Part shown: one piece after another, positions 53,972 through 64,000 of the stretch
Layout of the letters: each line of letters opens with the position of its first letter
Position numbering within the stretch: the first letter of the stretch is position 1
Assembly (NCBI RefSeq): GCF_010389155.1
Contig: NC_057761.1
Coordinates: 9,798,501-9,862,500 of the forward strand
Length of the DNA stretch: 64,000 bases
Reading direction: 5' to 3'
Source: Erigeron canadensis
Lineage: Eukaryota; Streptophyta; Magnoliopsida; Asterales; Asteraceae
Translations under genes and position numbers: made by a program
The notes under the pieces: generated by a model
What the model was told of the DNA's origin: nothing
The model's database searches: none
The model's input: only the letters and a program-made list of their open reading frames with translations

Positions 53972-56931
53972 GTGTATGTGATGGATATGGAAAGCTCTCA
54001 TTCAGAGCAGTGTTTCTATACCAAGGCTGATGAAGACACAAACTGGTTATGGCATAAAAGGTTATCCCATCTAAATTTCACAAATAGTAATAAGTTGTCC
54101 AGAAAACAACTTGCAGATGGGATACCTTCAGTTTCTTTCAAAAAGGAAAGGCCATGTCCAGGATGTGAGATGGGTAATCAGAAACGCACCAGTTTCAAGA
54201 CAAAACAAAATTTTGGCATATCTGAACCTCTTCATATGCTTCATATGGATCTTTTTGGTCCAGTGAATGTTCAGACTCGTGCTGGTAAGAAATATACCCT
54301 GGTAGTTGTTGATGAATACTCCGGATATTGTTGGGTAATATTTCTCAAAACAAAGAATGAAACTGCTGCTGAAGTCATCGCTCTTATGAAGCAAATTGAA
54401 CTCAAATATAAGCAAAAAGTGTGTCAGTTAAGAAGTGATAATGGAACAGAATTTCAAAATGCAACCCTAGAGAAATTCTGTACTGATACTGGCATCTCTC
54501 AGAACTTCTCATCAGCACGCACTCCAGAACAGAATGGAGTTGTAGAAAGAAAGAACAAAACGCTGATAGAAGCTGCCAGAAGTATGCTTGCTGAATCTGG
54601 TCTTCCTAAAATGTATTGGGCTGAAGCAATTGCAACTGCTTGTCACACCCAGAATCGTTCAGTATACGTGAAGCAACACAAGAAGACATCCTATGAAATA
54701 TTAAGAAATAGAAAACCAAATATTGGTTATTTTCACGTTTTTGGATGTCCAGTATGTATCCTGAACGACTCTAGTCAGTTAGGCAAATTTGATGCCAAAG
54801 CTGATGAGGGATATTTCTTAGGATATTCATCCATTCGCAAAGCCTTCAGAGTCTACAACAAGATACTGGAAAAGGTTCAAGAGTTAATACATGTCACATT
54901 TGATGAATCCAATGAAGCAATTAATAAAAAGCCAACCCTTAGTTCTCCCCTAGAAAATCCAATTATCTTTGGTGAATCTGATCCTATCAATGATTCATCT
55001 GAAGATGTTCCCAGTCATCCTGACTTGGAACCAGTGCAAATTGAGAAACCTCCCAGTATTACTTCATTTTATCCTTCAATAAGTTTTAACCTACCCTCTG
55101 AACTTGTTATTGGATCAAATGTTTGTACTACACCTCTAGTATCAGCTCCAAATGATTTTGAGCCAGTAATTCAAGAAATGCCTTTAAATGAAGAATTTCA
55201 TGATGCAAATCGTGATCTTACAGATTCTGATGAAGACGTTGAAGTTGTCTGGCAAGATCCTCTTCCAGAAAATCAATTGAATACTTGCACTGATATTGTT
55301 GTTCATAATAATCCTGGTAAATACTCTAAATGGACCAGGAATCACCCAATTGATCAAATCATTGGTAATCCATCTAGAGGGGTTCAGACCAGAAGTGCCT
55401 CCAGTGAACAATGTTTATATGTTAGCTTCTTATCACTGATTGAACCGAAGAAGATTGACGAGGCAATGAATGACCCAAGCTGGGTGATACCTATGCAAGA
55501 AAAGCTTCACCAGTTCGAAGGAAACAAAGTTTGGTATCTGGTTCCTCTTCCAGTTGGCAAGAAAGAACCAATTGGAACCAGATGGGTCTTCAGGAATAAG
55601 GTTGATGAAGATGGACACGTGATAAGAAATAAGGCCAGATTAGTGGCACAAGGGTACGTCCAGACAGATCCTGACTTTGAAGAATCATTTGCTCCTGTGG
55701 CAAGGCTAGAAGCCATCAGAATGTTTTTAGCCTTTGCTGCTCATCATAAGTTCAAGGTCTACCAGATGGACGTCAAGAGTGCATTTTTGAATGGAAAATT
55801 GAAGAAGAAGTTTACGTCAAGAAACCACCAGGCTTCATTGATGAAAAGCATCCACATTGGGTATATCGTCTGGATAAGGCACTGTATTGCCTCAGACAAG
55901 CCCCTCGAGCCTGGTATGATACTCTGACTAAACACTTATTTGAAAACGGTTTCAAAAGAGGTGCAATTGACAACATCTTATTTATTCTTCGTGAAAGAGG
56001 TAATCTTCTTTTGGTACAAGTTTATGTTGATGATATTATTTTTGGCTCTATTGATGAATCTTTGTGCAAGAAATTTTCAAAAATTATGTCTTCAAAATTT
56101 GAAATGAGTTTGATGGGTGAATTAACATTTTTTCTAGGACTCCAGATTAAACAAACCAGTGATGGTATTTTTATTAATCAAGAAAAATATGTTAGAGATA
56201 TTTTAAGAAAATTTGATATGAATTCTTCACCATCTAAGGCAACTCCAATTTCTGCACCTTTAACAATAGATTTAGATCCTGATGGGAAACCAGTACACAC
56301 CACTGCCTATAGAGGTATGATTGGTTCATTGATGTATTTAACAGCCAGTAGACCAGATATAATGTTTACAACATGGCTTTGTACCAGATATCAGTCTAAC
56401 CCAAAAGAATCTCATTTGGCGCCTGTAAAGTGCATTCTGAATTACCTTAAGGGTGCTCCCAGTTTGGGTCTTTGGTATCCCAAAGGCTCAGGCTTAGATC
56501 TAATGGGTTATTCATATTTACAACATGCAGGTTGTAAGATAGACAGGAAATCCACTACTGGTGGATGTCATTTCCTTGGTGGCAAACTGGTGAGCTGGAC
56601 CAGTAAAAAGCAAACTTCTGTCTCATTATCCATTGCTGAAGCAGAATATGTATCTACAGCCAGTTGTTGTGCTTAGATACTATGGGTGAAGAACCAATTG
56701 CTTGATTATGGTATTAAGTATTCAAAGACTCCTATTTTATGTGATAATACCAGTGCCATTGCTATCTCAAACAATCCAGTCATGCACTCCAAGACGAAAC
56801 ACATTGATGTCAGGTATCATTTCATTCGTGATCATGTTATGAAAAATGATGTTGAAATCCATTTCATCCCCACTGACAAACAACTCGCTGACATATTTAC
56901 AAAACCTTTGAATGAGAAAACTTTTTGTTAG
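53972..56931 (+). pseudogene. element B integrase, RT and RNase H, interrupted
   Basis: The frame 53972-55927 has [11 protein letters not shown], the HHCC finger (C-P-G-C), [31 protein letters not shown] and F-H-V-F-G-C-P-V, then RT up to [11 protein letters not shown] frameshift at about 55800 follows. The frame 56011-56676 has V-Y-V-D-D-I-I-F-G-S and the RT C-terminus, ending at TAG (56674-56676) replacing a codon in RNase H. After it, L-C-D-N-T-S and H-S-K-T-K-H-I-D-V continue to 56931. The last codons run into element C, inserted at 56926. Confidence 0.93.
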
Positions 56932-57059
56932 AAATCCTAAAATAGTGATAAATTGTAATTTAAATTAGTAGACTTAATTGTTGTTAAGACATGGTGAAAT
57001 GATTTCTAATGTTGAGGGATTAGATATGACAATAAGGATAATTGTAGAATTAGAGTATA
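56926..57059 (+). repeat. 5' LTR of element C, left part
   Basis: 134 bp from TGTTAGAAATCC to the target duplication GTATA (57055-57059) created by G. The continuation is at 60174. Confidence 0.85.
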
Positions 57060-60000
57060 TGTAACAACCGCCTTATAAATATTCTAATTTAGTTTCTTAA
57101 GTCGTACTTTCGCCATCTGAACGGCTAGACTGTCCAATCTACTTAAGTTCTTGACGTTCTTTAGACTCAAAATATGTGCTTATTTGAAGGTCAATTAGAC
57201 CTTAAATCTTGAGTTATGTGACGGGTTATGAATTAATTCGATAAAATATGAAGGTTCCCTTCATAAATGTTCGTGTCCATAAGTGTTTTAGTGCAAAATG
57301 TTCACAAATAGTCCCTTGGAAATACATAGTGCATCCATTTGGAAAAGGTATAAATAGAATGTTGTAGTGTGAGAAAAGTTACTATTCATTCATCACCTCC
57401 ATTTCTCACTCTCTCACTAAAAACACATAGTCAGACATATAAACACACACAAAATCACCACCTCGATTTTGGGTTGTTTGAGTGAAATCACTTGTACTTT
57501 TGGGTTCTTTGTGACGATCAAAACAAGTTTCCAACATCAAATCACAGGTAATAACAACATCTCTTTGAGAATTTGATCAAAATAAAAGTGTACTTTCTAT
57601 GTTCTTGTTCTTGATGATTTGGTCCAATTTTGTTAAGAAATCATGTTTATAAGCAATGGGTTTGTGTCTAAATGTGTTTAACACCATGTTGGTGAACAAA
57701 TTTGGGTCATAACGTGATTAAATTGCAAAACCCATTTTTCAAATATGAGCATAACTTGTTCTTGAAACCACCAAGTGTTTATGTGTTAAATTGATTCTGA
57801 AATCTGAAAATGTGATAAGAAAATGGTGTTAACATGTTAACATGTACTAATATTACGTCCTAACTCGTTCCAAGACCGACTTAGACCTTTTTAAGACTTG
57901 ATTTCTTGGTTGTTTGGGCTCGTGTTTATGTTCTTGAGTTGCTACTGCTACTTCTCGTTGTCATTATGGTTGGAGTGTGGCTCAGTCTTGATTCACATTC
58001 TGGGCAACTGATCATACGATCGGTTTCACTCAATCTAATGTTGAATCGACTTTAGTCACGATTACAGAATGGATGAACGAACAAAATAATGAAACGATCT
58101 CTTTCTGCTTGATGAAACGACCTCTTCCTGCTTGTTGATGAAACGATCTAAATGAAAAAGCAGTAGAACGATCTAAATGGAGAAGCAGTAAAACGATCTA
58201 AACGAAGAAGCAGTAGAACGATCTAAATGGAGAAGCAGTAAAACGATCTAAATGGGGAAACAGCGAAACGATCTAAATTGAACAACACCTTGAAACGATC
58301 TAAAGGAAGCTTGCCTGAAACGACCTAAACAGAACTTGTATGAAACGACCTAAATGAAGCTCACTCAAAACGATCCAAAGGTGCCTAGGACGAAACAATC
58401 TAAATCACCAAATATAGAACGATCTAAATTATCTTTTGGCCAAGGACTGTTTAAATGACGAATAAACCTTGATACAATCCTAGCTTATTGTGAAGAAAGT
58501 ATATTATAATCTTATGACTCGATCGTGAGTCCTAAATTCGTATATGAACATCTATTAATAGACCAAAGTAGATCAAGACATGAGACAATTTATAACAATG
58601 TTTCTAGTACAAACCCTAATGCCAAGTTCTAGTTGAATAAAATAATAATGATTTATTGCTTGATCGTGATAAATGGGTACAAGTTCCACGCTAACAATTA
58701 CAAAAACAATTGGGTACAATCTGTTAGTGTATATTCAAAGACATTTTAAAGGCATGTTCAAGTACTTAAAGTTCATTAAGAGTCAAAACGTTTTTTATGC
58801 ATAAACGACCAAATCATCGGATCATCAAGAACATTTCTGTGATTAATTGATCACTAAGACTGATATATGTACGTATTATGTGATCAACGACGTGTACTTA
58901 GGCCTCAGACAAGACGTGCTTGGACTTCGATAAATATAATAATATCTATCTTAGTGCTTATCCTTTCTGCTCGATAACTGTACTGTACCAGATCACTATG
59001 AGTTCACTTATCCCCTTTTCGTACATTTTGTTCAAAGTTCTTTATCGGGGACTAAAAAGCATGAAACTATTTTTGGTACTTAAATTATATATATATATAT
59101 ATATAAACATATATGTATGTTCTTGAACTGTTCTACGTACTATTATATGATCGTATGAAAAGTATTTCGTACTTAAATGTCTATATATAAATATATATAC
59201 ATATGTTCTAAAATTGTTCTATGTACTATTTTATGAAAGTATAGACTATTTATAAAAGGATTCTGAATACTTTCTTATCATCATATATACTCTCTTGAGC
59301 GTATTTAGGTCTTGAATGGGCGGGATCTGAATACATTCCTATCATTATACTTATTCTCTGAAACTGTATTCTAGATCTTGAATGGGCAGGATCTTGAATA
59401 CATTTGTATCACTTATATGTTCTCCGTATGTACTTATTGTTCTATGTATGAGTTCTATTTTTACTGCTATCAATTCATATCCCACAGTTCAGGGAATGAA
59501 CCGTAGGTAATTATGGACAGCGCTGTTAGGGTAGGTCCACCCTCATTCTCTACAGTTCTGGAGGATGCATATTATCTGTACTTATTTGACCTAGATCATG
59601 CTTGTAGCTTACTTGGTTGTTGTGAGCTTACTGATTCATTATCGTTCATCATTGACCAATCGGGTTAGCAGTAATTATATACATGCATATTAAGTACATT
59701 ACATATTCCAAAACTCTTCTTAATATTACAAAGTACTTTTGACAGACGTACAGACCTTATGACTTGTTCTTAATATACATACTGATATTATAACTAATGA
59801 GTACTTTATGTGAATCTCACCAACTACTTTTGTAGTTGACCCTTTTGAACTTACATGCTTTTCAGGCTAAGTTCTTAGTTCTCTTAGCATAGGAGCCTTC
59901 CTACTTCCAGCTTACTTCTATGGAGATTGTTCGTGCGTTCAAGATTAGTGGCTGTGAAGACTTCCTTTTGCTTGTTCCTGTTCTGAGTTCAAAGAGTTCT

Positions 60001-60173
60001 TAAGATAATTGTTCTGTCTTTCGAAAATTATCTAATTCAGGGTTCATCCCAAATGTTGTAATAACTTATGATACTTCTTATTCCTTAATGTTATAAGCTG
60101 TGTTTGAACTTATACTATGCGTGCTTGTGCTTATCTGTACATCCCGTATATTCCGCTTTAGCGGGGTGTTACA
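57060..60173 (+). mobile_element. element G: Ty3/gypsy solo LTR (3.1 kb)
   Basis: TGTAACA...TGTTACA ends and exact 5-bp flanks GTATA (57055-57059 and 60174-60178) define a solo LTR. The ends match the gypsy LTRs at 3340-7170 and 27546-29617 (TTCCGCTTTAG(T)CGGGGTGTTACA). No internal sequence remains, so it arose by recombination between two LTRs. It contains a long minisatellite at 58096-58440 and an AT microsatellite near 59078-59103. The short ORFs inside (58920-59126) have no meaning. Confidence 0.95.
58096..58440. repeat. ACGATCTAAAT minisatellite in LTR G (14 cores)
   Basis: Fourteen copies of A(C)GA(T/C)C(T/C) cores, mostly GAAACGATCTAAAT or GTAAAACGATCTAAAT, follow at about 25-29 bp. 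The best-conserved middle units carry GGAGAAGCAGTA as linker. Outer units are diverged. Confidence 0.9.
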
Positions 60174-60355
60174 GTATAAATACCCTCAACACATTAGAAA
60201 TCATAAGCTTTTTGATCCATTTTTACACATACTTCATACATACCCGTTCCCCTCTCTCTCTCTAGAAATCACACACACACTAAATACACCAAGAACACAC
60301 ACACTTGATCCGCCATTATTGAGATCAAATCCAAAGCAGAATTCGTGTTATAACA
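60174..60355 (+). repeat. 5' LTR of element C, right part with TATA box
   Basis: It begins GTATAAATACCC, where GTATA is the duplicated target of G and TATAAATA (60175-60182) is the TATA box. It ends GTTATAACA. CT and CA microsatellite runs lie in R/U5 (about 60250-60303). Confidence 0.85.
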
Positions 60356-60357
60356 TG

Positions 60358-60369
60358 TGGTATCAGAGC
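60358..60369 (+). other. primer-binding site of element C
   Basis: TGGTATCAGAGC, a full match to the initiator tRNA-Met primer site, begins 2 bp after the LTR end. Confidence 0.92.
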
Positions 60370-60886
60370 AAAACATCACTTTGATATCGATCCACAACTG
60401 ATTTTGATCTCAATTTTCATCCAAATTCATATCAAAAACCGTTTTTCATACCGTCCCCTGTTTCATCATTTTTCATCGGTTAAAACACATAAAATCATCA
60501 TTTTTTGTTCACCAATAGATTCCTCATAGCTTAAAACATAGTTCTGTCAAGTTTTACGTTCCAATTCAATCGAATTCTCGAGATTGAATTTTTGGTTTTT
60601 AACGCTCAAAATTTGGATTTTGATTCTGTTGTGTTATTAGCTGAATTTTGTTCAAGGATTTGTTGCGAACGTGATTACAAACATTTTGCAAGTGATTTCA
60701 AGTTCTAACTTCAAGTAATTCGAAAGATATTGAAGCTTTAAAAGTCATCAATGGAGTTTTTGCAAACTGTTGTGATGAAGAAGATGACCTCCAGACGATC
60801 TTCACTAGGACGATATTTCTCAGATCGTCCCAGTGCTTGATTATTCATTTCTCATACTTTCTGCTTTGTGTCTTATAGGACGATCT
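60370..60886 (+). other. leader of element C
   Basis: It is untranslated leader sequence without a convincing gag start. A cluster of GACGATC/GATCGTC words (about 60795-60886) can form small hairpins; the last copy became the CGATC target of element D. Confidence 0.55.
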
Positions 60887-61857
60887 GTTGGGTCCAGTTT
60901 TGGCAATAAACTGGAGCTCTCCAGCTGCATCTGGAGAGCATGAAGAATTGTCCGAAATATTAGAAGTCTAGTTGCATTGTACACTTTAAGCAACTGATGA
61001 CTTCCTCCAGTTAAGATCTGAAGACATAAATCTGAAGACCTTCCAGTTGAAGTCGAAGATAACAAGTGGAAGAAAGGAAATGGCAATGGCAGCGAAGCCC
61101 AGTTGACATTTCACCAGATCAATCAACTGGAGATCCTTCAGTGTAAATGCCTTTACAAAGCTTTACACTGATTACGAGGAGTACCTTTTACACTACATCC
61201 TTTTAACCGGACAATAATCTTGTCTGTGGATAAAAGTGCAAAGATGTAGAGTGGTTGAATAAAGTAACATTTTGTCTTACTTTATTTAGCACACACAAAG
61301 GATTATTTACTAATACTTTTGTGTGCTGTCAACCATATTTGTACGTCGAAGTTGAGATCTCAATGCTCATACTTCAACTATAAATAGAGGTCCTTCCCCA
61401 AGCATTTCAACAACTTTGCAAACACATACATTCTGCAATATTGGTGAACTTGTGCAATATTCTCTCAATCACAAAAAGGAACATTTCACAACTTTAAGTG
61501 TTTCGATTGTTAGGAGAATTTCCAAGTATAGATCAATTGTATTTCATAGGTTGTTAGGATATTTACATCTTTGTATTATCTTGGTTTCGCAACAACCTTG
61601 TATTTTATTTAACAATCAATAAATAAAATACACTTGAAAATTACATATTGTCTCACCAATTAAAAATATTTGTCATTCTTCTATTGCATTGTATTTACTT
61701 ATTTACATTGTCACCTTAAGAAGTAAACCTCCAGATTACCTGGTACACAATCACTCTAAACTGGTCACGTCCAGATTAAGTGATTGTGTTGCAAAGTACA
61801 CTCACCATTGACATAGAGGTGTCTTCAGCACCCATCTAGTAATAGTTGGGACTTACA
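60887..61857 (+). repeat. 5' LTR of element D (971 bp)
   Basis: It begins TGTTGGGTCCAG and ends GGGACTTACA, with repeated CTGGA/TCCAG words, as in B. An AATAAA-type signal (TCAATAAATAAAATAC, about 61615-61630) lies downstream of the TATA box. The minus-strand ORF at 60841-61086 is accidental. Confidence 0.9.
61379..61386 (+). promoter_or_regulatory. TATA box of element D LTR
   Basis: CAAC-TATAAATA-GAGG is a strong TATA box about 480 bp before the LTR end, at the same relative place as in B. Confidence 0.75.
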
Positions 61858-61859
61858 AG

Positions 61860-61871
61860 TGGTATCAGAGC
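61860..61871 (+). other. primer-binding site of element D
   Basis: TGGTATCAGAGC, a full match to the initiator tRNA-Met primer site, lies 2 bp after the LTR end. Confidence 0.92.
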
Positions 61872-61914
61872 AGGCAGGTTGAATTGTTTCAATTCTATAA
61901 CCTAGGTCTGCTTG

Positions 61915-63039
61915 ATGGCTGCTGAAGGTGAGAATGGTTCTGGTTCCCAAAATGAAAATGATCCTAATCCTAACATTAATGTTACAACTCCTTTGAACAC
62001 CAACCCTCCTCCTCCTCCTACTCCTACTCCTGGAGCTAGCCATGTCCATGTACACTATTCCAATACTCCAGTTCCCAAATTCGATGGGAATGGTGAGACC
62101 TTTGGTACATGGAAAGCTAGAATGCTCTTGCATTTTGGTGGGATAGAAAGGTATATGTTGAAAATCCTCAAGGATGGACCATATATACCCATGTCCAGTG
62201 GTGTTAGCCCTCTTCTTGACCCAACTGGGAGAAGAGGTACTAGGGAAAAGTCTGAGGAACATTGGTCAGACGAGGATCGCAGGCTGGTTGATCTTGATAC
62301 CAGACTGAAAAACATGATCCTTGTTGCTATCCCTGAGGAACTAATTCCAACACTTGTGTTAGTTCTCCAGTTTGAAGGAGGAAATGACACCATTGTCACC
62401 AGAAAGGTTGCACTTAACAAGAAGTATGAATCCTTCTTTGCTCTTCCCAATGAAAGTTTAACTGGTACTTACACCAGATTTACTGGCCTAATTAATCAAC
62501 TTAGAGGTTTGGGAGTGGAGAAGGATAAGGATATTCTTCTTGAGAAATTCTGTGATGTATTGCCATCCAAATGGGCACACATGGTTCTTGTCTTAAGACA
62601 AGGTAAGACCTTGCACAACCATACTCTTGCTTCCCTTTATGGAGCCTTCAGATTCACTAAAGATAATGATGCTGCAAGGATATTGGCTGAGCAAGATGCT
62701 TTAAACCATGCTCAGAGTTCCAAGGTTGCCAACCTTACTGGGCAACCTTGTGCTGCTTTAATGTATGCTGAGAATGTCCAGTTACATTGTATGAAGGAGA
62801 TGTTAAACAACTTACTGAACTCTGGCCTAACCACAAATCTAAGTAATGGTTGTAAGGAAACTGACGATGATGATCTGGTAGCCATGATTGCTAAAACCTT
62901 TAACAGGTTCAAGCCTAAATCTAATCGATTTAATGGGTCCAATAATGCTTCCAGTTCAAATTCTTTGGATAAGGCCAATCTTATTTGCTACAAATGTGGT
63001 AAGAAAGGTCATTTCATGAAAGAATGCAGATCTAGTTAG
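61915..63039 (+). pseudogene. element D Gag, N-terminal and capsid part with zinc knuckle
   Basis: It starts with an ATG at 61915 (M-A-A-E-G-E-N); a Pro-rich N-terminus, V-H-V-H-Y-S-N-T, F-G-T-W-K-A-R-M-L-L-H-F-G-G-I-E, then the UBN2-type core S-L-T-G-T-Y-T-R-F, L-P-S-K-W-A-H-M and the zinc knuckle C-Y-K-C-G-K-K-G-H-F-M-K-E-C (residues about 357-370). Compared with B, about a dozen residues are missing before F-E-G-G-N-D-T (near 62360-62370), in phase. The frame ends at TAG (63037-63039) just after the knuckle, where B continues. Confidence 0.9.
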
Positions 63040-63997
63040 ATGAACAACCAAACTGGTCCTGTTGTCCCAAATTTTGTTAAAACTGATGATTATAGGCCAA
63101 ATACAAGAAACTTATGGCCCAAATTGCTCTCATGTCTCTTGAACAAGAAAAAGAGAAAGAAAAGAACAAGTGCATGATGGCTCAAACTGAAGGGAAATGG
63201 GAACTCTCTGATGATTCATCTGATGATGAAGAAGAGATTAGAGATGTGTGTTTCATGTCATTAGAAAATCAACAACCAATGGTAAATGATGATGTTGTTT
63301 CTGGAAGATGGGTGGACATCATTTTAAAGAAGGTAAGAGATTATGATGTTGAATTGGATACAGAACTAAAACTGGATATTGCTGAATCATTAAATGATGA
63401 CCTATTATTTGTTGAAACTATGAGAACTGACTGTGAAAGATACTTGGAAATTGTTTTAATTGAGTTTAACAACATGAAAGGTCAAATTAATGATTTGCAG
63501 AGTAGTTGGCTCTCAAAGAGTCAGATATGAAAAATGAGGCATTGGAAAGAGATAACCAAAAATTAAAATTTGATCTTGAAAAAGAACACATGGTTATCAA
63601 ATCTTGGGTACAAGCATCTGGTAAAAATTATGACGCTTTTTCAAAAACCATTGATGCTCAAAAAACTGCCTGGAAATCTGGTGATCTTCAGATGGCAGCT
63701 GTTTTACCCACAATTCACCAGATGCCAGAATCAGTTAGAGTTGAGACTCCATATGACTCCTCTAACATTGCCAAATCTGAATCCATTGAGACCACCCCTG
63801 TTGAGGTCAAAACTGGAGCCAAAAAGGCTAAAGCTCCAGTTAAAAGGGAAGCTAGTGATAATCCTTTACCTCAAAAGTCCAAAGAGCCCAAGACTCCAAA
63901 GACTCAAAATTTTGCTGAACCCAAGTCCAAGGTTCAGCAGCCTGAAGAAAACAACCTTTTGTTAAAACTGGAGAGGTCAACTCCAAAATTTGTCTAG
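63040..63997 (+). pseudogene. element D Gag C-terminal coiled-coil region, frameshifted
   Basis: After the stop the homologous sequence continues in another frame (shift near 63095). One piece (63114-63530) has acidic W-E-L-S-D-D-S-S-D-D-E-E-E and S-G-R-W-V-D-I-I-L-K-K-V as in B. A further shift near 63505 leads to 63506-63997 with K-E-H-M-V-I-K-S-W, V-K-T-G-A-K-K-A-K-A-P-V-K and a Lys/Pro-rich end. Gag would continue into protease beyond the window. Confidence 0.85.
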
Positions 63998-64000
63998 GCA

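Larger units (their letters stand above)
35663..56925 (+). mobile_element. element B: Ty1/copia retrotransposon, nested and interrupted
   Basis: B's 5' LTR is split (35663-35981 and 50555-51232) by element E. The interior (51233-56925) runs tRNA-Met primer site, gag with zinc knuckle, protease, integrase, RT, RNase H, the Ty1/copia order. Element C cuts it at 56926, a few dozen codons before the usual end of RNase H. The first base reads TTTTAGGTCCAG where the related D element has TGTTGGGTCCAG. B and D share Gag and LTR features and are one family. Lesions in gag, protease, RT and RNase H make B non-functional. Confidence 0.92.
56926..60886 (+). mobile_element. element C: Ty1/copia-type retrotransposon, 5' end only
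   Basis: The 5' LTR starts TGTTAGAAAT at 56926 and ends GTGTTATAACA at 60355 (inverted ends TGTTA/TAACA). It is split by solo LTR G. The primer site follows at 60358. The probable target duplication on the left is CTTTT (56921-56925). The leader continues to 60886, where element D is inserted after CGATC. Gag and the rest lie beyond the window. The short LTR (about 310 bp) and tRNA-Met primer fit Ty1/copia, but without pol the assignment is provisional. Confidence 0.8.
60887..64000 (+). mobile_element. element D: Ty1/copia retrotransposon of the B family, 5' half
   Basis: The 5' LTR is 60887-61857, then the primer site and gag; pol is beyond the window. D's Gag and LTR share many blocks with B (T-Y-T-R-F, L-R-Q-G-K-T-L-H, C-Y-K-C-G-K-K-G-H-F-M-K-E-C). 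It has a stop, frameshifts and a small in-frame loss in gag, so this copy is also defective. The probable left target duplication is CGATC (60882-60886). Confidence 0.9.

Overview
This is nuclear DNA of a flowering plant. The evidence is AT-rich spacers, an intron-split gene with GT-AG junctions, plant-type LTR retrotransposons primed by initiator tRNA-Met, Mutator- and Stowaway-type small transposons, and a fragment of plant mitochondrial atp6. The transposon mix (Tekay-type Ty3/gypsy with very long LTRs, large Ty1/copia elements with an extra sense ORF downstream of pol, long-armed Mutator foldback elements) suggests Asteraceae, but that is an inference. There are no bacterial features.

Layout. 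1-7170: 3' half of a Ty3/gypsy element with decayed pol and a 3.8-kb 3' LTR. 7171-19443: gene-free spacer with small transposons: a Stowaway-like MITE, a SINE with 12-bp target duplications, a foldback element split by a probable solo LTR, and two Mutator-type foldback elements each with an exact 9-bp target duplication. 19444-19790: mitochondrial atp6 pseudogene (NUMT). 22422-25632 (minus): the only convincing host gene, a three-exon gene for mitochondrial ATP synthase subunit e (54 aa), whose 2.66-kb second intron holds a retroposon, a SINE-like element and a 227-bp tandem duplication. 25633-27545: spacer.

27546-64000 is one nested stack of LTR retrotransposons. Letters are used below. A is an old, decayed Ty3/gypsy element (from 27546). 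B, a plus-strand Ty1/copia element, sits in A's 3' LTR (from 35663). E, a 14.6-kb minus-strand Ty1/copia element (35982-50549, target duplication GACTT), sits in B's 5' LTR; E carries a broken extra ORF downstream of pol and is itself interrupted by a probable Ty3/gypsy solo LTR (41463-43094). C, another copia element, interrupts the end of B's pol at 56926. G, a gypsy solo LTR (57060-60173, target duplication GTATA), sits exactly at the TATA box of C's 5' LTR. D, a relative of B, sits in C's leader at 60887 and runs off the window. The 3' ends of A, B, C and D lie outside.

No transposon ORF set is intact. Apart from the subunit e gene, nothing looks like a working host gene. The most unusual structures are the extra ORF of E and the eight GC-rich palindromes with alternating ~30/~44-bp spacing upstream of the TATA box in the solo LTR inside E.
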